Assembly (NCBI GenBank): GCA_963676165.1
Contig: OY781043.1
Coordinates: 2,418,001-2,482,000 of the forward strand
Direction: 5' to 3'
DNA length: 64,000 bases
Source: JAQIBY01 sp963676165
Lineage (GTDB): Bacteria > Bacteroidota > Bacteroidia > Bacteroidales > ML635J-15
How positions within the stretch are numbered: the stretch's first letter is position 1; each line of letters opens with the position of its first letter. Of the stretch, positions 27,447-37,307 are shown piece after piece. The notes below the pieces were generated by a model. The model searched no databases. It had not been told where the DNA came from and worked only from the letters and a program-made list of their open reading frames with translations. The position numbers and the translations under genes are program-made.

Positions 27447-29111
27447 TTATTTAATGATAAATTGCTCTTGAGCAACAATATCTCCTTGTTGAATTTTCAG
27501 GACATACAATCCTGAAGGCAGATGACTCACATCAATACGCTCTTCAACATTCTCACTCACTACATCTTGAAGCAATCTACCTGTATAATCAAACACTTGA
27601 ATATTTGCACTTTCATTTTCAGCCATGCGAATTGTCAACACATCATCGGTTGGATTTGGATACATAGAAAACCCTTTACTTTCCAAATCGTCCACACCTA
27701 GAACAACACCTTCGTATTGCGCATACCATCCACGAGCTTGTCCTTCTCCATCCGTAACAAAACGCAATAACATTTCATCCCCCGAAGAAGTAATGGTTGC
27801 GGGAATATCATAACCAGAATACTCACCAAGCAATGGAGCATCAACAGAATTTCCATCATACACATAAAGCTTATCACTTTCCATTGTCTCAAACAAAGTA
27901 AAATCAAGCTTGATATGATCAACTCCTTCTGGCATTATCAACCATTCGCAATCACTGTCATTCCAGTAATAGTTTGCACCTGAACCATCGTGAAAGCTCC
28001 AGCTTTCTTGTTCGTAAAACATGCTATTGCAATATTCACCCCAGTAAGGCATAATATTGACAACTGCACCTTGTCCCCAATGGAAAGATTGGTCATCTAA
28101 ATTAAAGAAACCATCCCCAGAACCGGACCATCCCCAGTTAAAATGGAAATAGCTTGTATCTTGATATGCATCACAAACAAAGGCATGTCCTTCTCCTGTA
28201 TCATCAGTCCCACGATAAAGGATAGGATGTTGTTTATCTAAATCTTCTTTCAAAAGAAATTTCCAATCAGCATCAGAATAATTGGCTTCATCAACAAACT
28301 CCAAACCTGATTTGTATTTAAAATAATATTTCAATGCTTCTGCAGCGACCTGAATATTTGCTCCTGAACCATCATAACCATAATCCATATTTACTGACAC
28401 TCCACAATGGAACATTAGCTTAGCAATGGCTTCACGACTTAATGAGGTTGCAGTCTCTGTCATTTCGTCCCACAGATAATTTCCTTCAGAGAAATCCACT
28501 TCAATGTCTGAACCCCAATAATATGTTCCAACAAAACGTCCTGTCTCAGGGTAATTATGATACTTCATAATTTGAGACATTGAAGTTGCTACACAACCAG
28601 CATACACATGTCCACCAGGACCTTCACTATGTTCCGGACACATCATATTGTAAGGCCAACCTTGATTCCAGCGGGTTTCCAACAACGGTTCAATTTCACT
28701 ACGCGATGCATAAAACTGAGATTTCTCAAATGCTTTCCATGCATTTTGATTTTCAGGATGAGAAATCCGCTGAGCACGAATAAGTTCCACTTGATTTTCT
28801 CTTGCATCCAAATAAGATTTCATTGCTGGGGGCATTGTTGCTTCGGATAAATCTGAATTGGTCGAAAATGCCAAAACAGGATACAAATCAGTATCACCAG
28901 AAACAATTACCCATGACATATCTCCTTTGTAAATATACCATGCATTGGATTGTGATTTTGTCATCAAATCAAGCTGACAACTTGATTTACCAAGCTTGTG
29001 TGCCATAAAGGCATTCGCAACTTGTGTTGTCATTTCTTCAGTTACAGGCCTTGCAATAACGCTCACACCTACCATGAGAAACGACATGAGAATAGTAAAA
29101 GATTTCTTCAT
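27447..29111 (-). CDS. Streptopain-like cysteine protease (peptidase C10) with CUB-like and T9SS sorting domains
   Basis: 554 aa. Signal peptide MKKSFTILMSFLMVGVSVIA, then a propeptide (about 21-140) of the SpeB inhibitor type. The C10 domain shows the catalytic Cys173 in HVYAGCVATSMSQIM and His309 in GEGHAFVCDAY, with FHFNWGWSGSGDGFFNL after it. Residues ~357-470 have the CUB-like pattern (WSFHDGSGANYYWNDSDCEW ... DKLYVYDGNSVDAPLLGEYSG). The T9SS sorting domain closes the protein (SMYPNPTDDVLTI ... LPSGLYVLKIQQ). A secreted, probably surface-bound protease for protein feeding or attack. Confidence 0.92.
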   Translation of the reverse strand: MKKSFTILMSFLMVGVSVIARPVTEEMTTQVANAFMAHKLGKSSCQLDLMTKSQSNAWYIYKGDMSWVIVSGDTDLYPVLAFSTNSDLSEATMPPAMKSYLDARENQVELIRAQRISHPENQNAWKAFEKSQFYASRSEIEPLLETRWNQGWPYNMMCPEHSEGPGGHVYAGCVATSMSQIMKYHNYPETGRFVGTYYWGSDIEVDFSEGNYLWDEMTETATSLSREAIAKLMFHCGVSVNMDYGYDGSGANIQVAAEALKYYFKYKSGLEFVDEANYSDADWKFLLKEDLDKQHPILYRGTDDTGEGHAFVCDAYQDTSYFHFNWGWSGSGDGFFNLDDQSFHWGQGAVVNIMPYWGEYCNSMFYEQESWSFHDGSGANYYWNDSDCEWLIMPEGVDHIKLDFTLFETMESDKLYVYDGNSVDAPLLGEYSGYDIPATITSSGDEMLLRFVTDGEGQARGWYAQYEGVVLGVDDLESKGFSMYPNPTDDVLTIRMAENESANIQVFDYTGRLLQDVVSENVEERIDVSHLPSGLYVLKIQQGDIVAQEQFIIK

Positions 29112-29329
29112 AATTATAGCTTTTTTGTCTTCGATATAATCACCTTAACATAACTCCAAAACCAATTGGATATTAAAACCAATTTTGGGCATTCACAAAA
29201 TAAACGCAAAAAATAGAAAAACCGTTGCATGACGACAAATATTTTTTCATAAAAACACATATTACATAGCATAATTGAAAATTTTCTGATTCGTTAGGAT
29301 TTTCGTATCATTGTTGAAGAATAAAAACG

Positions 29330-30655
29330 ATGAATATTATGAACGATAAACTTCCTTTATCCAAGCCTTATTTGGATGATTTTATCAAAAAATTTGGCAT
29401 TGATAATTTAGGCAAAGCCACAATCCGTGAAATCGTAGGACTTGTGAATCAGGTATCAAGCGATTCAGGTATTCCATTTATGCGTATGGAAATGGGTGTT
29501 CCAGGATTAAAACCATCTGAAATTGGAATTCAAGCTGAAATTGATGCGCTCAAACGTGGTGTGGCATCAGATTACCCAATGGTTGACGGTGTGAAAGCGT
29601 TGAAGGAAGAAGCATCTCGCTTCATTAAAAACTTCATTAACATTGATATTAAACCAGAAGGTTGTATTCCTACCGTAGGATCAATGCAAGGCGGATATGC
29701 AAGTTTTCTCATGTGTGGTAACATTGATAAGAAAAAAGACACTGCTTTGTTTATTGACCCCGGCTTTCCCGTACAGAAACAACAATTCCGCGTACTTAAT
29801 CAAAAATATGAAAGTTTTGATGTGTACAACTACCGCGGGGAAATGCTAAAAATCAAACTTGAATCTTATCTTGCAAAAGGAAACATTAGCTGTATTATTT
29901 ATTCAAACCCTAATAATCCTACCTGGATTTGTTTTACTGAAGAGGAGTTAAAAATCATAGGTGACTTAGCCAACAAATACGACGTTATTGTCATTGAAGA
30001 TTTGGCTTACTTTGCTATGGATTTCCGCCAAGATTTAGGAAAACCAGGAGAACCACCATATCAACCAAGTGTCACAAAATATACAGACAACTACATTTTG
30101 CTAATCTCAAGCTCAAAAGCATTCAGCTATGCAGGTCAACGGTTAGCAATCACGGCAATATCAAACTCACTGTATCACAGAAAATATCCACTCCTTAAAG
30201 AGCGTTTTGGAGCAGATGAATTTGGATATACTTTTGTATTGCGTATTATTTACTCTTTATCCTCTGGCGTTTCTCATTCAGCACAATATGCGCTTGCAGC
30301 CATGTTTAAAGCTGCAAACGAAGGTAAATTTGACTTCGTTGATTCTGTCAAAGAATACGGTGAAAGAGCACATAAAATGAGAAAAATGTTTCTGGATGCC
30401 GGATTTAACATGGTATATGACAAAGACATTGACAAAGAACTTGCTGATGGATTTTATTTCACTATCTCCTACCCTGGAATGAATGGTGGAGAATTGCTGA
30501 CAGAACTTATCCGCTATGGAATTTCAGCAATTACACTTGACAATACAGGATCTGAACGAACTGAAGGATTACGCGCATGCGTGTCACAAATAGGCATGAA
30601 AGATATGGATGAACTCCAATCACGCATTGAACATTTCCACAAAGACCACAAATAA
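29330..30655 (+). CDS. PLP-dependent aminotransferase, class I/II
   Basis: 441 aa. PLP-binding residues are visible: Asn196 in YSNPNNPTW, Asp224 in VIEDLAYFAMD, Lys263 in ISSSKAFSYAGQRLA (Schiff base), and a late Arg in GLRACVSQIG. A block GGYASFLMCGN holds the phosphate loop. Fold type I; the family includes aspartate and aromatic aminotransferases, but the close subgroup (MGVPGLKPSEIGI, VASDYPMVDG) is the one common in anaerobic Bacteroidota with no assigned substrate. Starts MNIMNDK; the second Met three codons later is equally possible. Ends in a terminator. Confidence 0.88.
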   Translation: MNIMNDKLPLSKPYLDDFIKKFGIDNLGKATIREIVGLVNQVSSDSGIPFMRMEMGVPGLKPSEIGIQAEIDALKRGVASDYPMVDGVKALKEEASRFIKNFINIDIKPEGCIPTVGSMQGGYASFLMCGNIDKKKDTALFIDPGFPVQKQQFRVLNQKYESFDVYNYRGEMLKIKLESYLAKGNISCIIYSNPNNPTWICFTEEELKIIGDLANKYDVIVIEDLAYFAMDFRQDLGKPGEPPYQPSVTKYTDNYILLISSSKAFSYAGQRLAITAISNSLYHRKYPLLKERFGADEFGYTFVLRIIYSLSSGVSHSAQYALAAMFKAANEGKFDFVDSVKEYGERAHKMRKMFLDAGFNMVYDKDIDKELADGFYFTISYPGMNGGELLTELIRYGISAITLDNTGSERTEGLRACVSQIGMKDMDELQSRIEHFHKDHK

Positions 30656-30666
30656 AAAAACTCACT

Positions 30667-30692
30667 AAGAGGCTGTTTATCAGCCTCTTTTT
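30667..30692 (+). terminator. Intrinsic terminator
   Basis: AAGAGGCTG (30667-30675) and CAGCCTCTT (30681-30689), loop TTTAT, then T run. Directly after the aminotransferase stop. Confidence 0.88.
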
Positions 30693-30701
30693 CATCAAAT
30701 T

Positions 30702-31475
30702 ATGCAAAGCACATTAAAAAAGGAAATTCAATTTTTCAACAATTATGTTGATAGTTTTCTTAGTGTCAACGAGGGAAGCTTGAATGAAAACATTCTTCTC
30801 AAGAAAAAACATTCATTGCGAGTTACCAGACATGCTTTAGACATTGCAAAATCACTGGATTTAAGTCAGGATAAAATTGAACTTTCTGGTATTATCGGCT
30901 TGTTTCACGACATAGGAAGATTTACACAATATAGAGATTACCACACTTTTTCAGACAAAGATTCAGTGTATCATGGCGATTTAGGCATTGATGTGCTCAA
31001 ATCCATCAAGAAAACAGAAATCTTTGATCAATCAGAATGGAATATTGTGGAAACAGCAATACACAATCATGGGTTACCTAAGATTGAATCAAATGTCAAT
31101 GGAAAAGCACTTTTGTTTTCACAAATCATACGTGATGCAGATAAATTGGACATCTTTTACTTAGTGGATGCATACTACAAATCTATTCTTAAAGGGAATC
31201 GAAACATTGCGTTAGAACTAGGATTAAGTCACGAAAGCAAACTAACAGACAAGGTGTTTGAAGCCTTTATGCGTGAGAAAATTATTTTAAAATCAAACAT
31301 GCAATATTTGAATGATTTTAAGTTATTGCAAATTGCCTGGATATACGATTTAAACTTCCCATTCACAAAAAATTATGTCAAAAATACCCCCTACTTGCAG
31401 AGCATAATTGATCAAATTGACATCCCCGAAAAACAGGAAATTATACGTCAAAAAGCAATTGCATATTTATCGTGA
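30702..31475 (+). CDS. HD-domain phosphohydrolase
   Basis: 257 aa, cytosolic. The metal site is His37 (KKKHSLRVTRHAL), the His69-Asp70 pair in GLFHDIGRF and Asp in IIRDADKLDIFYLVDAYY near residue 146. HTFSDKDSVYHGDLG is also typical. HD-domain enzymes hydrolyse phosphate esters, nucleotides or second messengers; the substrate here is not known. It starts 10 nt after the terminator of the aminotransferase gene, so its promoter overlaps that hairpin or read-through is used. Confidence 0.88.
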   Translation: MQSTLKKEIQFFNNYVDSFLSVNEGSLNENILLKKKHSLRVTRHALDIAKSLDLSQDKIELSGIIGLFHDIGRFTQYRDYHTFSDKDSVYHGDLGIDVLKSIKKTEIFDQSEWNIVETAIHNHGLPKIESNVNGKALLFSQIIRDADKLDIFYLVDAYYKSILKGNRNIALELGLSHESKLTDKVFEAFMREKIILKSNMQYLNDFKLLQIAWIYDLNFPFTKNYVKNTPYLQSIIDQIDIPEKQEIIRQKAIAYLS

Positions 31476-31504
31476 AAACAATTGAAGATATTAATAGAAA
31501 ATAG

Positions 31505-32224
31505 CTAATCCAAATCCATAGTACGTAAATCAGCGAATGAACCTGAAGGGAAATGATCTTTCAGTCGTTGCATTGCACGAAGCAGTGTTGGAGCCAACTC
31601 CAAAGGGCAAGGCATTTGGTCGGTTCCACTTGCAGCTCGTAAACGATCCAAACTTGGAAATCGCGCATCGGAATTTAGACTTGTCACATATGCCTGCATT
31701 GAGGTATCAACAAGTCCCGGGGCTAATGCTGAAACATGTGTATTCGGCATTTCTGAGGCATAAAGCTGCACCATCATATTCAAGGCTGCCTTACTTAAAG
31801 CATAAGCATTCCATCCTCGATTCCCATTGACAGCGGCCCCACTTGATATCGCTACAATTTGCGTAAAATGAACACCTGCAGCATAGAAAGCATCCAATAA
31901 ATCTTTATTCGCCCAAAGATTGATATCCATAACGGACTTCATGGTTTTAGTAGGTATCTCATGCATATCTCCAAACTCACCAAGCACACCAGCATTCAGC
32001 ACAAGTAAATCAAATTTTTTCTCATGCTTTGCAATCTGACCCACTGAAACTTTAATTTTTTTCGCATCAAGCAAATCAGTTAAAAAATGATAATAATCTT
32101 TACATCTTTTCAAACGCATATTTTCACGCCTGGACATTCCGTACACAGCATGATTACTACTGGAAAGGTATCGAGATAGCCCATCTCCAATACCTGAACT
32201 TGTTCCTGTTATTAATACTTTCAT
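31505..32224 (-). CDS. Short-chain dehydrogenase/reductase
   Basis: 239 aa from the ATG at 32224 (MKVLITGTSSGIG); the upstream frame adds nine residues that break the family start. Cofactor motif TGTSSGIG at 6-13, NAG at 77-79, Ser127/128 (VAISSGAA), and Tyr141-x3-Lys145 (YALSKAAL) form a complete classical SDR. After PGLVDTSMQ the C-terminus is short. Substrate unknown. Convergent with the HD gene. Confidence 0.9.
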   Translation of the reverse strand: MKVLITGTSSGIGDGLSRYLSSSNHAVYGMSRRENMRLKRCKDYYHFLTDLLDAKKIKVSVGQIAKHEKKFDLLVLNAGVLGEFGDMHEIPTKTMKSVMDINLWANKDLLDAFYAAGVHFTQIVAISSGAAVNGNRGWNAYALSKAALNMMVQLYASEMPNTHVSALAPGLVDTSMQAYVTSLNSDARFPSLDRLRAASGTDQMPCPLELAPTLLRAMQRLKDHFPSGSFADLRTMDLD

Positions 32225-32406
32225 CGTATATTTAACAAGCATAACGATCATATTGTTTATACCAAAATTCGCACTACATGTATAATAAAACGCTCTGAAT
32301 CAAAACTTTTCAACACTTAGTCTATTTTCTTAGGCAAAACCACATAATTTAAAAGTATTTTAAATATTTTTGTCGTATATTTAGAATACAAAGAGCCATA
32401 AAACTT

Positions 32407-34044
32407 ATGAATAAATTAAAATTTAACTTGACGTTAACCCTTGTCATTGCAAGCTTCAGTTTAGCCTTTTCACAGGGAGTAGCGATTAATAACGATGGAA
32501 GCAATGCAGATGCATCCTCCATGCTGGATATTAAATCAACAAATTCGGGAATGCTTATTCCGCGAATAACACAAGCACAACGCAATAGCATAGGCTCACC
32601 TGCCACGTCTTTGCTGATTTATCAAACAGACAATACACCCGGATTCTATTATTTTGACGGAAGTGCATGGACAAGACTCAGCACAGGTTCTGACAACTTT
32701 GATGATGCAGATGCTGATCCATCCAATGAATTTCAAACCATCAGCATTTCCGGTCATGACATTACACTTTCTGATGGTGGCGGTACTGTAACAGTCCCAG
32801 ATGCTAACACAACTTATTCCGCAGGCAATCAACTTAGTTTATCCGGGACAACCTTTAATGTCACTGAAGGATCAGGGTCTGGTTTAGACGCCGACCTTCT
32901 TGACGGACACGAATGGTCAGAAATCATTGGACTCAATGGCTGGGTTGATGATGGAACTGTCGTCCGATTAGAAACTGCTTCTGATAATGTAGGCATAGGA
33001 ACAACAAGTCCTGCAGAGAAACTACATATCGAAGGAAATATTAGAGGGAATCAATCAGGTGCATTAAGAATAAGTACTGGTAATGGATATGTTGACATCG
33101 GTCCGAAAAACACAGGATGGTCTCACTTTTACACTGATCGACCCAGATATTGGTTTAGTACAGGTTTAACTGTTGAAACAGGGAATATTGGCAGTTATAA
33201 TGAAAATTTATCTCTGCAAACAAGTGGTACAACACGAGCTACAATTCTAAATAGCAATGGATTTTTGGGTATTGGCACATCAACACCAATTGAAAAACTT
33301 GACATTACAGGAAACGCCCATGCAAGTGGCATCATGTATTGGGGAAACAGTGACACCCGAACAGAAACAAGAAATGACGCAGGGCTTCAAGGAAATGCAG
33401 GAGCAAAAAGCGGATTTTATGAAACCTCAGCACCTGCACCAGCTGGAAACTGGCCAAGTGGTGCTAACAGTTGGTGGCATCTCCTTGATGTAAGACATAG
33501 CAATTCTGCGAACAATTACGCCATGCAATTCGCAGGGAGCTTTTTCGATCAAAAATTGTATTTTAGAAAAACCAACGGAAGTGCATCTCAACCTTGGACA
33601 GAAGTCCTAACCGGTGATTATTTCGACTCTAACGTTGTTACTGTTGAAAGTACCAGCACCTTAACAATCACAGGAAGTTGGACAACCATTCCCGGAGAAA
33701 CAATAACACTAAACAATCTAGAAGCAGGGGATCGTGTGCTTATTTGGTTTGGAGGGAACATGCAAATCGATGGTTATGATTGGAATGTCGTTGATGTGGG
33801 TCTTTTCATTAACGGAACACTTGCAACCGTAGGTGGATATGTTAGAACAAGCATCGACAATGATTATGCTTACATTGATTTCATCAATTATTTTGCCACT
33901 GCCAGATATAATGTGCCATCAGATGGAAATTACACATTTGATGTCAAAGCTTTAAGACAATATTCCGGAAATGACATATACATTGGTGGCAATTCCACAG
34001 ATTCCAGAGAGGGAGTACTAACTGTTTTCATCATTAAAAACTAA
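32407..34044 (+). CDS. Secreted tail-fibre-like surface protein (head shared with the gene at 34503)
   Basis: 545 aa with signal peptide (MNKLKFNLTLTLVIASFSLAFSQ). The head (GVAINNDGSNADASSMLDIKS, SGMLIPRITQAQRNSI, LIYQTDNTPGFYYFDGSAWT) is a motif set found in many exported Bacteroidota proteins. Then repeated 'GIGTTSPAEKLHIEGN' / 'GIGTSTPIEKLDITGN' units like phage tail-fibre repeats, a knob-like segment (LQGNAGAKSGFYETSAPA ... SWWHLLDVRHSN ... KLYFRKTNGSASQPWTEVL) and a C-terminal beta domain. No T9SS sorting domain. Bases 32469-32922 are ~95% identical to 34565-35018. A ligand-binding or structural surface role is plausible. Confidence 0.75.
   Translation: MNKLKFNLTLTLVIASFSLAFSQGVAINNDGSNADASSMLDIKSTNSGMLIPRITQAQRNSIGSPATSLLIYQTDNTPGFYYFDGSAWTRLSTGSDNFDDADADPSNEFQTISISGHDITLSDGGGTVTVPDANTTYSAGNQLSLSGTTFNVTEGSGSGLDADLLDGHEWSEIIGLNGWVDDGTVVRLETASDNVGIGTTSPAEKLHIEGNIRGNQSGALRISTGNGYVDIGPKNTGWSHFYTDRPRYWFSTGLTVETGNIGSYNENLSLQTSGTTRATILNSNGFLGIGTSTPIEKLDITGNAHASGIMYWGNSDTRTETRNDAGLQGNAGAKSGFYETSAPAPAGNWPSGANSWWHLLDVRHSNSANNYAMQFAGSFFDQKLYFRKTNGSASQPWTEVLTGDYFDSNVVTVESTSTLTITGSWTTIPGETITLNNLEAGDRVLIWFGGNMQIDGYDWNVVDVGLFINGTLATVGGYVRTSIDNDYAYIDFINYFATARYNVPSDGNYTFDVKALRQYSGNDIYIGGNSTDSREGVLTVFIIKN
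32469..32922 (+). repeat. Copy A of a 454-bp direct repeat (copy B at 34565-35018)
   Basis: Aligns without gaps to 34565-35018 at an offset of 2096; I count about 23 differences, mostly at third codon positions. The repeat encodes the common head of the two surface proteins. Similarity stops abruptly after the codons for GHEWSE. Confidence 0.9.
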
Positions 34045-34049
34045 TCAAA

Positions 34050-34394
34050 ATGAAAAAAATCATACTTATAATAATTCTAGCAATATTTTCACTCAATACA
34101 TTTTCGCAGAGTAAAACTGATTCATATCGGATAATTCAAACTGACTCAAACACCTTAAAAAATGGGGAATGTACTATCATGTTAAATCATGAATGTGACA
34201 ATTACACGGTCACTCTTACTGAAGTCGGTAAAAATTCAAACCTTTACATTTTGAAAAAAAACAAAGAGAGTTTCATCGTCAAATCTGACATCGTTATAAA
34301 TGCTAGCTTTGATTACATTGTCACAGAAAAGAAAACAAAACAAAGACTACAAGATGACACTATTCTTAAATGGAAAAGCGATCCAAATAATTAA
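34050..34394 (+). CDS. Small secreted protein, function unknown
   Basis: 114 aa with a signal peptide (MKKIILIIILAIFSLNTFSQ). The mature part is about 94 residues, polar, with one Cys pair (NGECTIMLNHECDNY). No family recognised. Five nt after the stop of the surface protein gene and before a strong terminator, so it is the second gene of that unit. Confidence 0.65.
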   Translation: MKKIILIIILAIFSLNTFSQSKTDSYRIIQTDSNTLKNGECTIMLNHECDNYTVTLTEVGKNSNLYILKKNKESFIVKSDIVINASFDYIVTEKKTKQRLQDDTILKWKSDPNN

Positions 34395-34430
34395 TCAATT
34401 TATAACTTCTAGGTATTTTCACATACACAA

Positions 34431-34460
34431 AAAATCGTAGGCAACCCTACGATTTTTTTT
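34431..34460 (+). terminator. Intrinsic terminator
   Basis: AAAATCGTAGG and CCTACGATTTT, 11 bp, loop CAAC, then eight or more T in all. Confidence 0.9.
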
Positions 34461-34502
34461 TCGTCGTTTAAATAGTCGGGACAAGTATATAAAAAAAATT
34501 GT

Positions 34503-37169
34503 ATGAGAAACATCTACCAATCAACATTGCTGGTGTTGGGCATTTTGTGTTCCAGCCTAACGTATTCACAGGGAGTAGCAATTAATAACGATGGAAGCAA
34601 TGCAGATGCATCCTCCATGCTGGATATTAAATCAACAAATTCGGGAATGCTCATTCCGAGAATGACACAAGCACAACGCAACAGCATAGGCTCACCGGTC
34701 ACGTCTTTGCTGATTTATCAAACAGACAACACACCTGGGTTCTATTATTACGACGGAAGTACTTGGACAAGACTCAGCATAGGTTCTGACAACTTTGATG
34801 ATGCAGATGCTGATCCTTCCAATGAATTTCAAACCGTTAGCATTTCCGGTCATGATATTACACTTTCTGATGGTGGTGGTACTGTAACAGTCCCAGATGC
34901 CAACACAACTTATTCCGCAGGCAATCAACTTAGTTTATCCGGAACAACCTTTAATGTCACTGAAGGATCAGGGTCTGGTTTAGACGCCGACCTTCTTGAC
35001 GGACATGAATGGTCAGAAGTTGAAGCTAACGATGACTATTTACCAGATGATCCGGCCACCTCAAACGTTGACATGAATGATTTTGAGCTTCAACAAGTCA
35101 AAGCGCTGCAAGGAAAGGACTGGGACGACAATACTGGAGGTGCAGACAACAAATACCGATTATTGTGGAGAGATGGTGCCCATCAGTTTTATAATGGAGG
35201 AGTTGTCGTTGGAAGCTATGGAAACGGTACATGGACTGACCTTACTGACGGAAGACTCATCGTTGAAGATCGTATTGGTATTGCAACTACTGCTCCTTTG
35301 CTAAATCTTGATGTACGTGGCAGAACAATTATAGGAAATGCTTTTACCCCGACAACGTCCAATGATGATAATGTATTAAACTTAAACATTGGAAGTACAA
35401 GCACAGGAAGCGCGAATGGAATTAGTTTTTATGAAAACACCAGTGGATTTAGCATGAAACTGGGCTATGATGGAACTGGATCAGGTGCTACTAATAAAAT
35501 GGCAATTTATAGCAATAGTAACTCCGAACTTGTCACATTTGAAAACGGTGGTGAAATTGGTATTGGAGTTACAGCTCCTAATAATGACCTGGACGTTAAC
35601 GGAAATGCCCAGATATCAGAATATCTGCTTGTAGGAAACCCGGGGGCTCCTTCTACAACAGCATCAGGAGGTGATTGTACGCTTTATGGCTGGAATGGTG
35701 CAATGGGATTTGCAGGTTGGACAACAGAAAACGTATGTGGAAATTCAGGTTCTGTATGGCAAATGATAATTGCAAATTCTTATGATGATTATCTTGAATT
35801 TGACAATGCGGGAAGCTATTCCTTAAAAAGACTTTATACACCCTGGATATGGGTCCCGTCCAACGCGACAAATGTAGAACTCGAAGCACAATTTTACTGT
35901 AATCTTGAGAATAATTATGACGGTGTATATCTTGAATACACAACCAATGGTTCAACATGGACAAAGATCACAAGTTTTTCACACGACGGATATCCCGATA
36001 ATGCAAGCGGTTCCAATGGCTCATGTAACGGAACAAACTCACAAGCCTGCTGGAACGGAAGCACAGATGACAATTCTGCGACAAGTACAGGCTTCACAGC
36101 AACCGGAACCTGGGTAAGATTCCGGTTCGTAGGGAACGAAGATAATTCTAACAGCAGCGGATCATTTCAGTTATTCGGGTTTGCATTAAACTGCAACATG
36201 CCCTCTTTTGGAGGAAGCTTTGCAAACGGGAATATTTATGCACAGAACAATGTATATGCAGGATCCAATGTTTTACTCGGAGACCTTGCAGAATACTTTA
36301 ATGTTATAGGCGGAAGCGAAGCCGGAGATATTATTACCATGAGTAAAATGACGGCATCTTATGCTGTAAGTCAAAAAGCATATGATAACCGGATCATTGG
36401 TGTACACTCTACCAACCCTACCCTGACCCTGAATGATCCAAGAGCCGGCGATCCTGTTGCATTGACAGGCCGGGTCCCTGTAAAAGTAACCGTTACAAAC
36501 GGAAAAATTCAAAAAGGCGACTATCTGACGAGTAGTAATACACCGGGAACTGCCATGAAAGCTGACAAACCCTGCTATGTCCTTGGGAAAGCTCTTGAAG
36601 ACGCCGGAAAAAACGGAAAAATACTATGCCTAATCCAACCCGGATACTACAACCCGATACCTGCAGAAAGCTTCAGAAAATCAGGCAGTATTGAAATCAC
36701 CAAAGGAAGCAAGCAGGTTGTTGTCAATGATCCCGCAATCGGGAATGATTCCAGAATTTTCCTGACAATGACAGGGAACCCCGGCTCCTACTATTGGATT
36801 CAGGAAAAACTTCCGGGAAAATTTTCAATAGCATTTGCCTCTGGCATTCCTGGAGATATAACCTGTGAATACCTTATAGAAGGAGCACTGAATGAAAACG
36901 AAAAAGAATACATAAGTCAAATAAATGCAGATGAAGGCCTGCTGTTTGATCAGGGTAAAGGAACATATTATACCAAAGAAAACATTCCACCCTGTACAAA
37001 CTGCTCAGCCTATTCCTTACCTCTGTATGAAGGTATATCTGCCCCACCGGTTCCTGAAAAAACAGACAGGCTTTACCAGTGGACAAAGGAGAACGGTGTT
37101 ATCTCACTGCCAATGCTTGAAGATAAAAAAGAAAGAGTTTATCCTGAAAACGACGGGATAAAACAATAA
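34503..37169 (+). CDS. Large secreted mosaic surface protein (head shared with the gene at 32407)
   Basis: 888 aa with signal peptide (MRNIYQSTLLVLGILCSSLTYSQ). Residues ~22-172 are nearly identical to the upstream paralogue. Fibre-like repeats follow (GIATTAPLLNLDVRGRTIIG, GIGVTAPNNDLDVNGNAQ). Around 390-560 there is a discoidin- or MAM-like region with paired Cys. From about 585 the sequence (LLGDLAEYFNVIGG ... GRVPVKVTVTNGKIQKGDYLTSSNTPGTAMKA) matches the self-processing/peptidase G2-like end domains of fibre proteins. The final 160 residues include a Cys pair (IPPCTNCSAYSLPLYEG). Base and codon use change near 35640, after which C- and G-ending codons are more frequent. Confidence 0.75.
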   Translation: MRNIYQSTLLVLGILCSSLTYSQGVAINNDGSNADASSMLDIKSTNSGMLIPRMTQAQRNSIGSPVTSLLIYQTDNTPGFYYYDGSTWTRLSIGSDNFDDADADPSNEFQTVSISGHDITLSDGGGTVTVPDANTTYSAGNQLSLSGTTFNVTEGSGSGLDADLLDGHEWSEVEANDDYLPDDPATSNVDMNDFELQQVKALQGKDWDDNTGGADNKYRLLWRDGAHQFYNGGVVVGSYGNGTWTDLTDGRLIVEDRIGIATTAPLLNLDVRGRTIIGNAFTPTTSNDDNVLNLNIGSTSTGSANGISFYENTSGFSMKLGYDGTGSGATNKMAIYSNSNSELVTFENGGEIGIGVTAPNNDLDVNGNAQISEYLLVGNPGAPSTTASGGDCTLYGWNGAMGFAGWTTENVCGNSGSVWQMIIANSYDDYLEFDNAGSYSLKRLYTPWIWVPSNATNVELEAQFYCNLENNYDGVYLEYTTNGSTWTKITSFSHDGYPDNASGSNGSCNGTNSQACWNGSTDDNSATSTGFTATGTWVRFRFVGNEDNSNSSGSFQLFGFALNCNMPSFGGSFANGNIYAQNNVYAGSNVLLGDLAEYFNVIGGSEAGDIITMSKMTASYAVSQKAYDNRIIGVHSTNPTLTLNDPRAGDPVALTGRVPVKVTVTNGKIQKGDYLTSSNTPGTAMKADKPCYVLGKALEDAGKNGKILCLIQPGYYNPIPAESFRKSGSIEITKGSKQVVVNDPAIGNDSRIFLTMTGNPGSYYWIQEKLPGKFSIAFASGIPGDITCEYLIEGALNENEKEYISQINADEGLLFDQGKGTYYTKENIPPCTNCSAYSLPLYEGISAPPVPEKTDRLYQWTKENGVISLPMLEDKKERVYPENDGIKQ
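34565..35018 (+). repeat. Copy B of the 454-bp direct repeat
   Basis: See the entry at 32469. Same orientation, so recombination between copies would delete 2096 bp and fuse the head of the first gene to the tail of the second. Confidence 0.9.
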
Positions 37170-37307
37170 CCCGATCCAATCAACCTTAAAGAGACTCGCC
37201 CAAGAGCATAGCCAGGGGCAGCCTCTTTTTCTCAAGATATCACACAAGTAACAATATTTCCCCCGGGATTGCACGAATTTAGCATCGAAAACATTAACAA
37301 ATGCTTT

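Noticed and set aside
37190..37232. Terminator after the mosaic surface protein gene
   Set aside because: AAAGAGACTCGCCC and GGGCAGCCTCTTT pair only with internal mismatches around a long loop; plausible but too weak to list.
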